From contig JBANSL010000013.1 in assembly GCA_037127255.1 (NCBI GenBank), positions 17,256,688 to 17,320,687 on the forward strand: 64,000 nucleotides of DNA, written 5' to 3'. Under the pieces are notes generated by a model, which ran no database searches, had not been told where the DNA came from, and saw only the letters and a program-made list of their open reading frames with translations. The position numbers and the translations under genes are program-made. Source of the stretch: Persicaria tinctoria. Its lineage: Eukaryota; Streptophyta; Magnoliopsida; Caryophyllales; Polygonaceae. Shown here one piece after another: positions 1 through 16,830 of this stretch. Numbering within the stretch: the stretch's first letter is position 1; every line of letters begins with the position of its first letter.

Positions 1-382
1 CCTAAGCCCCGGAAGGGGCCTGGTAAAATGTCGAGGATGGTCCATTGTATGACATTCACAAAATGCAGAATCGTGTTTGTAAAGCTTGATGCGAAACAAA
101 TATGTCAGTTTTGAATCCAAGGATACTGTTTTTTTGTGGGAAAATTTCAGTAGTGTCCAATTGTCCATAGCTGATGTTCCAGTTTAGTTTAACTCAGTTG
201 ATTGGATATCATTCGTGGCATACTGGCATCTGGTTCAGATGACACTCTCATGTACTGATTATTTGCCAGTTTTGAGTGATCATGTATAGATTAAAAGTTT
301 AACTCAGTTTTGAGTGAGCATTTGGACTGTTATATTATTTAAACGACCATGCCGTTAATTATAATGAACTTTTTATGTTTAG

Positions 383-635
383 TGGATTACCGCTTCATAG
401 AATATATGACCGGAAGAAGAAATTCAGACGAATGGGAGCAGAAGAGAACGTCTTTGTGTATGTCGAAGGATCACTGGACCCATCTGCGTACGCACTCTAT
501 CATGTTGATACGAGCAACACTACCACCACCAACGCCGATGACAATAAGGCTAGCGGTTATGGCTCCGTTGTCATTCGAAGCAAGGACAATACTTCTTTTG
601 GTACTTTTGCCCCCTTGAAAGACATCATTGTTTGA
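383..635 (+). CDS. possible 3'-terminal exon of an unidentified gene
   Basis: An open frame of about 84 codons follows a plausible acceptor (TTTATGTTTAG, AG at 381-382) and ends in a stop at 633-635. The peptide starts with a basic stretch (RIYDRKKKFRRM) and continues into an acidic and then Thr/Asn-rich tail. I do not recognise the family. If real, it would be the last exon of a gene whose upstream part lies before the window. The composition looks more coding-like than the flanking AT-rich DNA, but there is no other support. It could equally be a chance frame. Confidence 0.25.
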
Positions 636-1679
636 AATGCTCCTTCAACACATTTATACATAGGCACCAACGGATCCACCAGAAAATGTTCAATAGCCAA
701 ATTTGAAACTTTACTTCCTCAGACGTTTAATTTTTTTTTTAGTTTCTCATGCTTCTAGGTGACACTGAGCGAGATCAAGATTGTAACTTGGGGCAATTTT
801 TTTGGATATGTAATGAGCAAACTCATGTACAGATTCAAAGAGGGTGTAATCACTGACCGGGACAAGTAATCTTGTTGCCCCCATCTTGAAATTTTGAAGT
901 TTTTGTTCCATATCATATCATGGAAATTTTTGTTAATTTTGCACATTTTGATAATTTCCATGCCCTTGAAAACATGCCATTACTTTGTATGCTGCATTTC
1001 TCACAGTTTCAAGGGGTTGTGTAAGGAATGAGGCACTGTTTGAGACAGAGAACCACCATTGTGTTTTCTCCTTCAAGCCAAAAGATAACAAAGCTTAATT
1101 AGAAGACGACTATGCAAGCCAGTTTCATGTAACTGACCTCTTGGTAAGTAAACATCAAACAATCTCGCAGATGAAAGTGATGCACTGACGATGAAGATTA
1201 CATTTTCCGTTACTTGGCTGCATGTTCTTTGCTAGGGTTTGTTGTTGATTCAAGCAGCATTGAGACTCATTTTCATCTTTTCAACCAACATTTATCATAT
1301 ATTTCGACATATACCCAGAATATGACTTCGGAATGCCCCATCTTGTTATCTTATCATAAGAATTTGACAGTCTATGATGAAGTTTGAAGGCACCACCAGT
1401 AATTAAGTTAATAAACATACAATCGTATTACTCAGGTTACAACAAACTTTTCTCTTCAGATTGATGATTATATGTTACAAATTACAATTGTTGTCTGCCA
1501 TTTCATTGTTATAGATAAATTTACCTTCTTTTCTACAAGAAATAGCATCACCAGCAAATCCTGGGTTCATATGCAGATGCAGAGGTGAAAACCAACAAAA
1601 CTTCCAATCACTTTGGTGTGCTGTAACCATTGCTATGGATTTCACCGAGTGGACGATCTTGCTACTGAATTGACAAAAT
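636..1679. other. intergenic, no gene seen
   Basis: AT-rich sequence with only short open frames. It probably holds the 3' untranslated region of whatever ends near 635 and that of the minus-strand PPR gene ending at 1680. I see no transposon ends here. Confidence 0.5.
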
Positions 1680-3387
1680 TCAAGCCAGAACTTCTTCCTC
1701 CTCTAGAAAGTCCAAAGACCAGAAGATTTTGAGCGCTTCCTCTCTAACAATAAATGCAAGTTCCATTTCACTTTGTGATTCCAAATATTTTATCAACATC
1801 TTGAAGGTTGGCTTATCCGGACCACTTTCTAATGCTCTCATCACGCACATACACTCCAGTGCAAGACGAGTCAAGTTAAAGTTCAGTAAAGTTCTCAGCA
1901 AAGTGTTGAAGCCCTCTTCATCAGGTTCCAAATCACTTTCGTTCTTCAAAGTAGTGAAAACAAATTCAGCCTCTTCCAGCATTTGAGCACTCGCCAGAGC
2001 AGTAATCATAGCATTATACAGTAATACCCGAGGCTTATACCAGTGCTCCCTTCGAATATCCTCAAATGCCTAAATCAGAGGTCAATCAGCACAAAAATGA
2101 GAAAAATAGTTACTTCTACGATGACACACAAAGCTCATGCTGTGAATTTTGTGGCAATGAATTCCATCAAACACTCCAATTGCACAACTGAACAAGATAA
2201 AACCTTTCATACTATGCGATCAAAAATATGATTAAGGAAGCCTCCCAAATACACAGTGAATCTCAGATTGAGAAACCTGGACAAACATTTTGTGTTAAAT
2301 CAACTTCATATGGTAATTGATAAGCACACAGATCTAGAAACCCCAACCAGCTACCTTGCTTCCAATTGAGATATCCCTAACGGTTGAATCATATCATTAA
2401 GTCAAGCAAATTGTAGAATTCAGCTAGTGAAAAATATCATGATTATAGTTTATAGCATCAATCCTTCAAATCATTATCAAGATACACTTGGGTTGAACCA
2501 CTTCCAGTGAAATTGCAACAAGAAAATAAGTATCCACCGATCATTTTGCTTACCTGGAGACCTAATTGGCACTCTCCCTGCCTGATGAGCTCGCGGAGAA
2601 CGGCCACCATGTCAAACTTCAACAGGCGCCTGAACTTGGAATCGAACACTCTCTCCAATGAATCGGCATTGGTTTTCGCCCTTTTGAGCGCCTGGACGGT
2701 CTGGATGGCTTCGATACTGAGGTTCCTGCCTTTCTGTAACGGCTTCCTGTTGTTGCTTCGGTCTCTCATGGTGATTCTGTTGTGCATGGGGTTTGAGCCC
2801 CGTCCAATTTCCCGCCATTTTCGACAATCTAATGAGCTTGGAAGAGGAAACTGGAGGTAATTCGAGGGATTTGGGGGAAATTGGTGGCTCGGTAAGTGGC
2901 TTTGGAGAGGAGATGAAGAAATCATTTGCGCTACTTGTAAAACTTCGGTATTCACTTCAATCATCACAAAATTCGAAAACCTGTATCCATCCCAATTAAA
3001 TTTCCAGTACCAAATTGAAACCAGTTTCAATAACAGCAACATTATCAATACAGATTTATTGAGAATAACTAGTTAAAGGAAAGCTTCAAGTTTCTAACAA
3101 ATTAAAAATCAGATTCAAATTGCATATGAATTTGGGGGGAAATACCTGTTATGGGATATGGTGGAGTGAAGTGCGTAGGCGTGGGCTGCCAAAGAAGCAG
3201 GCAAAGATGTAGAGAAGAGGTGGCGCCGTCGAGCATCGGAGAACCAGAGAGACACGGCGCCGGAGGTGGCGCCGCTGCGCGACGGTGGTCGGAGAAGCTT
3301 GAACGGCGGAGAGCGGCAGACGAGGGAAGCGAGGTTTCTGGTTGGTTGCTGGTCGTAGATCGTTCGCAAGCGAACTGAAGAAAGCAA
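1680..3387 (-). CDS. THA8-like short PPR protein, organellar
   Basis: Three exons on the minus strand, 3146-3387, 2554-2836 and 1680-2069, join in phase to give 304 residues. The start at 3387 opens a basic, Ser/Arg-rich and acid-poor N-terminus typical of an organelle transit peptide. Exon 2 carries the MHNRITMRDRS segment and the RNLSIEAIQT / ALKRA segment that mark the THA8-like group (At1g62350/At3g46870 type). Exon 3 continues with FEDIRREHWYKPR, a canonical PPR helix pair, and ends in an acidic EEEE tail. Introns are GT-AG, and phase decides the exon 2 acceptor: AG at 2838-2837 fits, the next AG does not. Family members are short PPR proteins that bind RNA; maize THA8 is needed for splicing of particular plastid introns. 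The target here is unknown. A retroposon begins only 25 bp upstream of the ATG. Confidence 0.85.
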
Positions 3388-3412
3388 AGGTGACCTAACC
3401 CCGACTCGGCAC

Positions 3413-4570
3413 TTTTTTTTTTTTTTTTTTTATCGGGTAATAATTCGATGACTAGACATACCTGTTTCATCGACGAACCGTCAAACATATACAAAGACGG
3501 CAAACAAACAGACACTAGAAGAACCGACGAGCCTGATCCATAAAAGCTGAGGACAACGAAGATAGAACGGAGCCAAGCGCCATCAAGAGATAACACCGCT
3601 GTCCAGTGGTACATCAGGAGTCCCCCTGTGGGCGATGAAGACGAACCACCTAGGAAATTTTCGGAATACGGAGCCGCCTTGATGCACACCGCCACGACCC
3701 CAGTCAGACCCGACACCGGACGCACGAGCCTCAACTCAGATCAAAACCACCGAGAACAACCAGAAAACTGTCGTGAACCACCCTCGTAGATAGCGCACCT
3801 GCAAGCCCTTACGAGGATTTTGTCAAGACCCTTTCGGGATTTTATCAAACCCTTTCGGGATTTAGACTACCTTTTCAGGTGAATTTACACGTTATTGCAT
3901 TTGCAAGCTTCTTTAAAATTAAATATGGTATTTTAAAATTGCCATAACCTTATCCTTGAGCCCGAAGGATTCGAAGCTTGGGCCCGAATGACCAAGAAAG
4001 AGAGAAAGGTGCGCAGCCTAAGGAGAACTCGGACGGCGATTTCACGCCAGAGGCGACCGGAAACCACGCGAACCACCAGAAGAGAAGGAGGAAAGCCAAA
4101 GGGAGGGGGAGGGCGCAAGAGGCTGGCGATGATCAGAGGCGGCTAGGTGGTAGCGGCGGAGATTAGACAGATTTGGATGAACAACCCCCAACAAAACCTA
4201 AATCAAATTGGGGGAAATAAAAATCAAAGAGACACCGCCGGTGAATAAGGAAGACAGGGACGGCGTCCACAAACACCGAAGAACGGCCGATGAAGGGCAA
4301 CAAAGGCTTGGTTTTGGTGGTGGTGGTGGTGGAGGAGGAGGTTGGAGGGCAGCCCCAAGGACCCGAAAATTGTTGAAATCGGCTCCAAAGCACCATGAAA
4401 GATGATACGGAGAAGATGGATCCACAAAAGATCGTTAGAATTTGGAAGATTTGAACAAAATATAGGATAAATGGAGGATAGAAAGGAGACAATGGTGGAT
4501 TGCTCATATAAGAACACACGCTAGAAAGTAGATTGCACAATTGGGGATTCTCAAATGAGAGTTTCTCTCT
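3413..4570 (-). mobile_element. retroposon with poly-A tail and 13-bp TSD
   Basis: The insertion is bracketed by the exact 13-bp duplication CCCGACTCGGCAC at 3400-3412 and 4571-4583. It begins on the plus strand with a long T run, so it is a minus-strand retroposon with a 3' poly-A tail. Near 3820-3870 it holds two copies of CCCTTTCGGGATTT, a motif also present in related sequence at 14.66 kb and 29.61 kb. No reverse transcriptase frame is visible, so it is a non-autonomous element or a 5'-truncated LINE. The open frames inside it do not resemble known proteins. Confidence 0.8.
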
Positions 4571-4739
4571 CCCGACTCGGCACCTTGTTCAAACAGTTCA
4601 AAGAATGAAAACCCATTATTTTTTTTAATATTTATAAAACGACATCGTTTTTGCCTATCGTCGATATATCGACGTTGTCCCGATATATAGCATTGACCGA
4701 TATTTTTCACCCGATATCTCGATATCATATTGTTTGTGT

Positions 4740-5097
4740 AATTCTCTAAAAGAGAAAATGAATAAGGCACTATTCCATCCGCCGGGGTAATGAACACTAT
4801 GCCCACTCCGACCTCTCTTCTCTTTACAACACCATCAAAGTATAATTGCCAAGATTTTCCTTCTACCACGAAGACTTCTTCATTTGGCAAATCATCCAAT
4901 CCTTTTTGATATTCAATAATCCTAATCGAATCTCCTCGTTGTCGGGAGTAGGATGAACGACTAAGAAATCAGCTATGACTTGCCCCTTAACCGTTTTTTA
5001 AGGCACAAACTTGATGTCAATGGACTAAAAGCATAGCTCATGGCCAGTCTTCCTGACAACACCGTCTTGGCCAAAATGTATCGCAAGAGTTGATGAG
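4740..5097 (-). pseudogene. Gypsy (Ty3-type) RT/RNase H relic
   Basis: Translated on the minus strand, this shows a broken Gypsy polyprotein segment: RYILAKTVLSGRLA from the end of the reverse transcriptase, KGQVIADFLVVHPTP from the linker, then WQLYFDGVVKRREVGVGIV with the first RNase H catalytic aspartate in YFDG. Frame changes and a stop separate the pieces. No LTRs were found nearby. It is an old degenerate fragment. Confidence 0.7.
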
Positions 5098-5388
5098 ACA
5101 AGAGGTAATGTCGTAGCTTTTGAAGATTGAAGTTGAAGGATATTGTCTGACAATCATTAGTGCACTATCTGAGGTTTCGAAGAGCATGGAGAGGTCGAGA
5201 TGCTACTTTTGGACTCGTTGTTGATGCTTCGGTCCTTTAAGGTGGCGTCATGTTCCCACATATTCAAATAAGCCAACATGGTGGCAGATCGTGCGTCACC
5301 AAGTTCATGCTTGATTTGGATGCATCGATACGAACTTCAGATTCAGATCAGATTCAGAGTTTAACTCTCTCCTTCGAAAGGACGCACC

Positions 5389-5840
5389 TCGTTTGGTTAA
5401 ACGTAGTAATTTCACTTCCTAGGAAATAAACTTTCTATGAATTTTACTTTTTGAGAAGTATAAAAATATATTTAGTTGAAATTAAATTAAATTCACATGA
5501 ACTCAATTCCTATAATTTGTTTGGTTGAACATGAAAATCTCATAGCAATTTATTTAAAATTACTCTTATAGACTTTATTTATTAACAATTTAACACACCC
5601 TTCTCATTATAGGGATAAATTGAAAATTTTCTTAATCAAAATAAAAATAAAAATGAGATTCGGAAAAAAAAAAAAAAAGTAGATCTTACCCACCCCGCAT
5701 GGTAAGTTGAATTCCATAGTTTTGTAAGAATTTCAATTCCTGAGTTTTTCAGTTTTAATATTTTTGTACTAAACGCATATATTTCCAATTACTTCATGAG
5801 TTTTTTAACTTCCCGAAAAGTAAATATCTAACCAAATCTT
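5389..5840. mobile_element. possible MITE, weak inverted ends
   Basis: The segment starts CTCGTTTGGTTAAA and ends with a loosely complementary stretch containing TAACCAAATC. Its interior is AT-rich and holds another TTTGTTTGGTTGAAC copy. The inverted ends are poor and I found no convincing target duplication, so the limits are approximate. Confidence 0.3.
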
Positions 5841-5860
5841 TATATAAGAGTTTTCACATA

Positions 5861-6452
5861 AGCACCCCTTACATAAAAAATTACAGAAAACCACACTTTA
5901 AATGAATTTTACTTACAACTCACCACCTCTTCATCTATTTTTGTTAATTTATCATTAAATATGTTATATTTTAATATTTTTAAACACAAATTTGATTATA
6001 AATATATTCAAAATTTGAATTTAAGAGCTTGATTATGCTTTAGGGATCATTTTAATTATTTTAAAAAATTCATAATAAATATAGCCTAGAATTATTAACA
6101 TAATTTATATTTGATAATTTATAAGTTTTTTAAATATTATATAAATACATTTAATTTTGAGGTATATTTATTATTCTAGGCTATATTTATAAACTTTTTC
6201 AAACATGAATTAAGATAATAATTGTATGCTATATTTATTATTATTTTTTAAAATTAATAAAATAATTCTTGAAATATAATCAAATCCTTAAATTCAAATT
6301 TTGAATATATTTATAATGAAATTGGAGTTTAAAATATTAAAATACAACATATTTAAAGATAAATTAATGAAAATAGATGAAAGGGTGGTCAGTTGTAAGT
6401 AAAGACCATTTAAGGGGTGGTTCTCCGTAATTTTCAATTTAAGGTGTGGTTA
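5861..6452. repeat. long imperfect inverted repeat (fold-back MITE)
   Basis: The left arm beginning TTACAGAAAACCACAC at 5881 is complementary to the right arm ending GGTTCTCCGTAA at 6430. Complementarity continues inward through ACTTACAACT / AGTTGTAAGT and TCATCTATTTT / AAAATAGATGA and on into the AT-rich centre, giving arms of roughly 200 bp. Outward, weaker complementarity reaches about 5861 and 6452. The element ends about 110 bp before the start codon of the glutamyl-tRNA synthetase gene, so it lies in that gene's promoter or 5' leader. Confidence 0.7.
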
Positions 6453-6453
6453 A

Positions 6454-11819
<5,366 letters not shown>

Positions 11820-12699
11820 GACGGCTGACCGATTTTGGCGATGGTAACCAAGCGAAGGTAATTTTGTTTCATGTCAACATAGTTCATTAGGTTAGGAAAA
11901 TGCAATGGCCTGATAAATAGACGAGAGTGTCTATCTATTTGTACCGTGATGAATGGCCGGTTCTGGATTCATAATCTTTTGAGGTTGCTTCAAACAGATC
12001 TATCTACCCTTCAAATTATTCAATTCAATTGCCTACCATTTTAAAAAAATTGTTACAATTTGAGCGACGAGTTTATGAAGTCGAATGAACTTGCATCTGA
12101 TTGATGTTCTGAAAATCGAGCGAGTGGGAGTTTGATTTTTGCCAAGTTTGTAGATGTGAGTCAAAACCCTTTAGAAATAATTTCTGCCAAAATACCAAAT
12201 TGATTCTGTGTTGGAGAACAGGGTTGTCACACGACTCACACTAAGGTGGGTGGCCAAGAGAGGGATTTGTGAGACTGGTGAAGTTGAGATACTCTTCTTG
12301 TAAAGAGTGGGATTAGAGACCGAGTTGCAGCCTTGCAGTTGCAGGTGATAGATGCATCATAATCAGCTGCCATGGGTGTCTCAATTGGTTTGGAGTTTGG
12401 AGGAACTCATGCGATGTACAAAGTCCCTAATATGTTTAGTTTGGAAGAGTTGAAAGCCACTCTTATCCGATCCCGGCTGATTTCGTCAAGAAAATAATGT
12501 GCAGGCCCTAAATCCTTCACAGGAAATTAATTGACAATGAACATACAAAATTAGAGGATAAGGATGAGTCCGGAGAGATGCCTAAAATAGAGGATCAACA
12601 TACACTAATACATTCACCCAGTGGTTAGATGAATTGGACTGAAAGGGGAGAAAGCACATTATAATCATATCAAGGAATTAATTCTGAAAACCAGCGCTG
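11820..12699. other. intergenic, 3' flank of glutamyl-tRNA synthetase gene
   Basis: It holds the probable 3' UTR of the preceding gene and then anonymous AT-rich DNA. No coding frame or transposon end is recognised before the T run starting near 12701. Confidence 0.5.
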
Positions 12700-12700
12700 T

Positions 12701-14230
12701 TTTTTTTTTTTTTTTTTGGAAGTAAGAAAATAATTCAGTTCTGTCTAGAGAAGCCGAGAGACCGGACAAACTAGTAGATAGACTAATCATTATGTACAAT
12801 CAAATTCAAATAAAAGAAGCAAACGACAAAAAAAAATGACACGAAGCAAATAATAGAATGAAAAATGCAAATCCATGACGTCTTCGGAGGACGCACACAT
12901 ATAACTCTGGGAAATAGTAGCGGACTCCGCAGATCCATCAGATGTCGATCGCAAATCCACGAAGTCTTTGGATACATCAAATCAACCACCGTTCAAATGA
13001 GGTCTGCATCACAACAAGAACAGCACAGCACAACACACCAGGCCGCAAATCCAACTCCAAGCTAAACAATTGTCCAATAAAAACCCCCAATCCGTCTCAA
13101 TCCCTCGAGGACGATAACAAGATCGTGAGGCTACTAGGTATCTAAAATAGAGACGACTGAGGCGAGACAAATAAAAGAAATTGAAACAACAATAACAAGG
13201 CATGGAGGCGGAAAACAAAATGGTGACCTAAAAAGCTTTGTAGGTAAGGACTAAGCACGGAGAGTGAAACCAGTGCCTCGAGGAGCACAACAATGGTGGC
13301 CCTTGGACGAAATGATCGGATGGGGATCCATGGGCTTGCAGCGGTAGCCGAGGAGGAGGAGCGACCGAGCTGGAAGCTGGCGGAGGTGGGTCAATAAGGC
13401 GGTGGAGCGACAAAACAAACCGGTGTGCCGAGCTTGAGGCGATGGTGCAGCTGAAGGCGCCAGAGCCACTGGAGGATGGCTAAGTAAAGGTTCCAGGCTG
13501 CATAAGCAATGGCTAGGAGCCATGGAACCAACGATGATGCGCAGGCGATGGGGCGTTGTGTGGCGGCGGTGAGTCGGGATCGGTGGTGAGCCTGGAGCGG
13601 AGGTGAGCCGGAGTGGTGATGAACTGGGAGTAGGGATGGCAATGGGCGGGGACTCCCCGATCCCCACGGGGACGGGGATGGAAAAATTAAATAGGGACGG
13701 GGTGTCGGGGACAGGGGCCAAACAAATCCCCGCGCGTAGACGGGGATAATAGTCCACACCCCGATCCCCGCCCCCGTTGGGGATCCCCGTTAAAGAGTAC
13801 GAAATCCCAAATTTTTTTAAAATTGTTTACCTAAGTTTACATAACTTTTATTTCACTTTAAAAAAATTACCTTATAATTTACATTTATGAAATATTATAT
13901 GTAATATTTATATAAAATTTTTAACATAACTTTAATAATATCTTATATTTTTCTATTAAATGGGGGGAATCATGAGTTTTTAACGGGGAAACCCACGAGG
14001 AAAATTATACGGGGACGGGGACCTGTCGGGGAAGGGGACGGGGGGGAATTATTGTCCCTGAGCGAGGACGGGGACGGGGATAATTTTCATAAATGGGGAC
14101 GGGGAGGGTATCCATCGCCCTAAACCCGCCCCATTGCCATCCCTAACTGGGAGGGCGATAGAAACTGGCGGTGAAATTGGTGGCGACGGGAGCGGAAAGA
14201 CCGAGAGCACTTTGCTCTCTAGGTCAAGCG
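12701..14230 (-). mobile_element. retroposon (poly-A on minus strand), interrupted by a hAT-like element
   Basis: An 18-nt T run at about 12701-12718 is followed by GAGAAGCCGAGAGACCGGAC and TAATCATTATGTACAA. This is the 3' tail sequence shared with copies at 43912 (-) and 56189 (+). The interior is GC-rich with no recognised protein and is split by the element at 13631-14145. I found no convincing target duplication, so the far limit near 14230 is an estimate. Confidence 0.45.
13631..14145. mobile_element. hAT-like non-autonomous element, 8-bp TSD
   Basis: The ends are inverted repeats: TAGGGATGGCAATGGGCGGG on the left and CCCGCCCCATTGCCATCCCTA on the right. Exact 8-bp duplications ACTGGGAG flank it at 13623-13630 and 14146-14153, as expected for the hAT superfamily. 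The arms are dense in GGGGAC/GGGGAT iterations, while the centre (13800-13960) is very AT-rich. It has no transposase frame. Confidence 0.85.
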
Positions 14231-14712
14231 CTTTTGTGTGAACTTAAGAGGAATTTAAGTTCAGACAAAACTGAAACTCGAAGGCCGATCAAGCCGGCAT
14301 ACGAGAGAGTCGTCTACAAAGCATAACATACAACAAAACAAAATAGTGCAAAGTCAGGCAAACGCACTCTACAAAAAAAGAAACCAAGCAAACCTAATCC
14401 AAACAGGATATGGACGAAGCCAAGCCCTACACTGAAGCAGAACTGTAGGCCAGCGATACATCAGGATCTGATCATCCTGTGGACAGTGAGAACGAAACTC
14501 CAGGGAAGTAGTCAACCCGAGTATTGGAGACACCATGATACACACTACCACGACCCCAACCTATCCCGACTCCGACAGCCCGAACCAAATCCACGGAGAA
14601 GAATGCCCGACCAAGCCATCGCAGAGCAGCACACCGCCTGAATAAAGAGCACCCAGAAACCCTTTCGGGATTTAGTCAACCCTAACAGAATTTAGTCCAT
14701 GTCCAGACAAGT
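14231..14712 (-). mobile_element. retroposon fragment related to 3413-4570
   Basis: Over about 250 bp this resembles the 3413-4570 element in the same orientation. Shared blocks include TACATCAGGA, CACTACCACGACCCCA against CACCGCCACGACCCCA, and ACCCTTTCGGGATTTAG. The end near 14250 (AAACTGAAACTCGAAGGCCGA) corresponds to the family tail but lacks a clear poly-A. It is an older relative. Confidence 0.5.
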
Positions 14713-14801
14713 GGGGTTTTATACCTTGCGATATAAATTTATAAAGTTTGTATACATAATTATTCAGAGTATATAATTAAGCTTTTTTTTCTTAATATAT
14801 A

Positions 14802-14942
14802 CTACCTCCGTTCGAAAATAAACGATAATAAGTATTACATTATGAAAAAAAATAATTAAAAAAAATAAGATTATATATAGTTTTTAGCTCCTAAAACTAC
14901 GTGCCCAAAGCCAAAGCATAGTTTATTTCCGAACGGAAGGAG
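14802..14942. mobile_element. Stowaway-like MITE
   Basis: The left end CTACCTCCGTTCGAAAATAA and the right end TTATTTCCGAACGGAAGGAG are inverted repeats of the CTCCCTCCGTC type. The element is flanked by TA on both sides (14800-14801 and 14943-14944) and is 141 bp long. It has no coding capacity. Confidence 0.85.
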
Positions 14943-14944
14943 TA

Positions 14945-15940
14945 TATTTCAGGCAGCATCGGGACCAAGGAAAGTCCAAAGGGCCCAAGAGGCAAGTTCT
15001 CTCTCGCTTGTAGGAAACGCATCCAACGAGAAGGCTAGCGCCAAACCCGTCGGTGGCCGGAGGCGGAGAAGGTGGTGTCGGCAAACCAGGATGGAGCTGG
15101 TGAGAGGCTGACCAGAACGAGCCAAGTAGGCCGACGAGGAGGGACAATAGACGGGATCGAACAGGGGTGAACAAAGATGGTTGATTTCTTAGCACGGCAA
15201 AGCACCCGACGACGGAGCTCGACTACTGTTTGACCGAGGCTGAGGTGACGAACAGAGGGGAAGGGGAGCGACCAAGGGCGGGTGGGAAAGCTCCATAGAA
15301 GGATTGGAGATGAGGATGGCCTGTAACTCGAAATAAACATGAGCAAACAAAACCAAAGTTTGAAATCCGGGATGTTGATGCACAAAATAGCAAGAGAGAT
15401 TGAAGAAATGGAGAAAGGGAACAAGTAGCCCCAAAAGCCTCATCTCAATTTCAGTCAAAATCGAAATCCAAAGGAGAATTTCGGATTAGGGTTGACGGGA
15501 GAAGCTTCATGCGAGGAGGTGGAATGGTTGTCAAGGCGGGTTTAAGCGGCCATAGACGATATGATGAGGTCGGAGCCCAGTGCTAAGCGGCCGGAGCCGA
15601 GGGTGGCTCAGAGGAGGTGATGCGAGGCGGTGGTGGAGACTCTTAACATGAGTTAGACGGTTGGAATTCTACATTGATTGTGGAACCCTTACACAATACT
15701 TTAACATCCTCTTATATTTTAAAGCTGAGACCTTTAGAGAATAGGTAGCCTATCCACGTGGAGCGTCTCTTACTTTTTCTTTCTTCCTTTTTTTTTCCCT
15801 TTCTCCTTTTTCTCTTAACAACTGAACGAGCGGAGACTCTCTCTCCCACGATCTGAGGCTTTGATTATGCAGGAGACTCTCTCTCCCACGATCTGCACGG
15901 TCTGAACTCTAAAGCTTGGTCTAGGGTCGGAAAGTCTCTC
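14945..15940. other. anonymous GC-rich then AT-rich sequence
   Basis: The region 14950-15660 resembles the GC-rich interiors of the retroposon family but has no definable ends. At 15833-15896 the string GGAGACTCTCTCTCCCACG occurs twice, 39 bp apart, as a short tandem duplication. No gene is supported. Confidence 0.4.
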
Positions 15941-16139
15941 TTGGATTCAACTCCTCTTTTTTTTCCAATCCAAAATTTCCATTCTCCAATCTCAATTCAT
16001 GTGCAGAAGATCCCTTTCCCCAATCAACGTATACACATGTGTCATCCATCAATCCATGTCCCGTCCCAATCACCGCCCACCACCGTCGATCCCTCCCCGC
16101 TTCTTACCTCCTCGCGCACCCCCAACGATGGCAGCCAGA

Positions 16140-16325
16140 GATGGAACGATAACGACGGCAGCAGTGGTCGGAGCCCCACGCTCTGCACCGCTGCCCTGAT
16201 ACTTCGGCGAGCCAGCGGCCGGAGGTTGATGAGGGAGTGGTCTGTTAGGGTGCGGGAGGCCGCGGCTGCTCCAATCGAAGAGCACCAGAGCGATTGGGCC
16301 TACTCTCGTCCGATCGTCATCCTCG
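16140..16325 (+). pseudogene. N-terminal fragment of an At1g12760/At1g63170-type RING-H2 E3 ligase
   Basis: The plus frame reads LILRRASGRRLMREWSVRV, then REAAAAPIEEHQSDWAYSRP, then IVIL. This matches the conserved stretch just before the first transmembrane segment in plant RING-H2 ligases of the At1g12760 type (REAA..LEERQSDWAYSKPVVVLD). The match stops abruptly after IVILE, and no transmembrane or RING part follows before the Copia element at 16507. Identification is from remembered family conservation. It looks like a truncated or captured gene fragment. Confidence 0.55.
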
Positions 16326-16506
16326 AAAAGGGCTTCTCTTTGTCACCATGATTTGGAAGGTATGAAATTTTTCTCACCATGATGTTGATGATGGAATTTG
16401 AAGGTTCAATCTTTTGCTTTTGTTTATGCCGATTCTGAATTAGGTTTTTTCTGGCTTTGCTGCTAGATTCTGAATTCGGAATTTGAGGTTCAATATTTTG
16501 CTTTTG

Positions 16507-16716
16507 TGATGTAAGTGAGGGACCATATGTTTGTATGTGTGTATAGCAGGAGATCTCAGCTCATGTAACTAGCTCTCCCCTCTAGTATAAATAAGGGAGT
16601 TTACTGTAATCGTGAGACATTCATTTCAGTTCAATACATTGTCCAATTCAGAGCTCTCTCGTTCTCTCTCTTTCTCTCCAATGGATGTATGATTGATCAA
16701 TCACAGCTTGTCATCA
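16507..16716 (+). repeat. 5' LTR of Copia element
   Basis: It starts TGATGTAAGTGAGG and ends CTTGTCATCA, giving TG...CA termini. A TATA-like TATAAATAAGGG lies near 16587. It is nearly identical to the 3' LTR at 22424-22635. Confidence 0.95.
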
Positions 16717-16728
16717 TGGTATCAGAGC
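16717..16728 (+). other. primer binding site, initiator tRNA-Met type
   Basis: TGGTATCAGAGC follows the 5' LTR directly. This is the standard Copia primer site complementary to the 3' end of plant initiator methionine tRNA. Confidence 0.9.
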
Positions 16729-16830
16729 AGGAGATGCTCTGAGGCCTCGTTTCCGCGCATCTGTCTTCATTCAATCCTCTGATCTCGCTACCTTCTTGGA
16801 TGCTCAAAGTTCTGATCGAGATTCAAGAAA

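Noticed and set aside
3102..3734. Minus-strand frame of 210 codons overlapping the THA8-like first exon
   Set aside because: It crosses the retroposon boundary and poly-T run. It is a shadow of the real exon frame.
4163..4540. Open frames with a His run
   Set aside because: The run comes from a simple GGT repeat at 4315-4340 inside the retroposon.
13251..13759. Minus-strand frames of 122-168 codons
   Set aside because: They run through GC-rich retroposon sequence and across the end of the hAT-like element at 13631, so they cannot be a gene.
12701..14230. Target duplication AGCGCT for the retroposon near 12701
   Set aside because: Only six bases match at the two ends, which is too short to be convincing.
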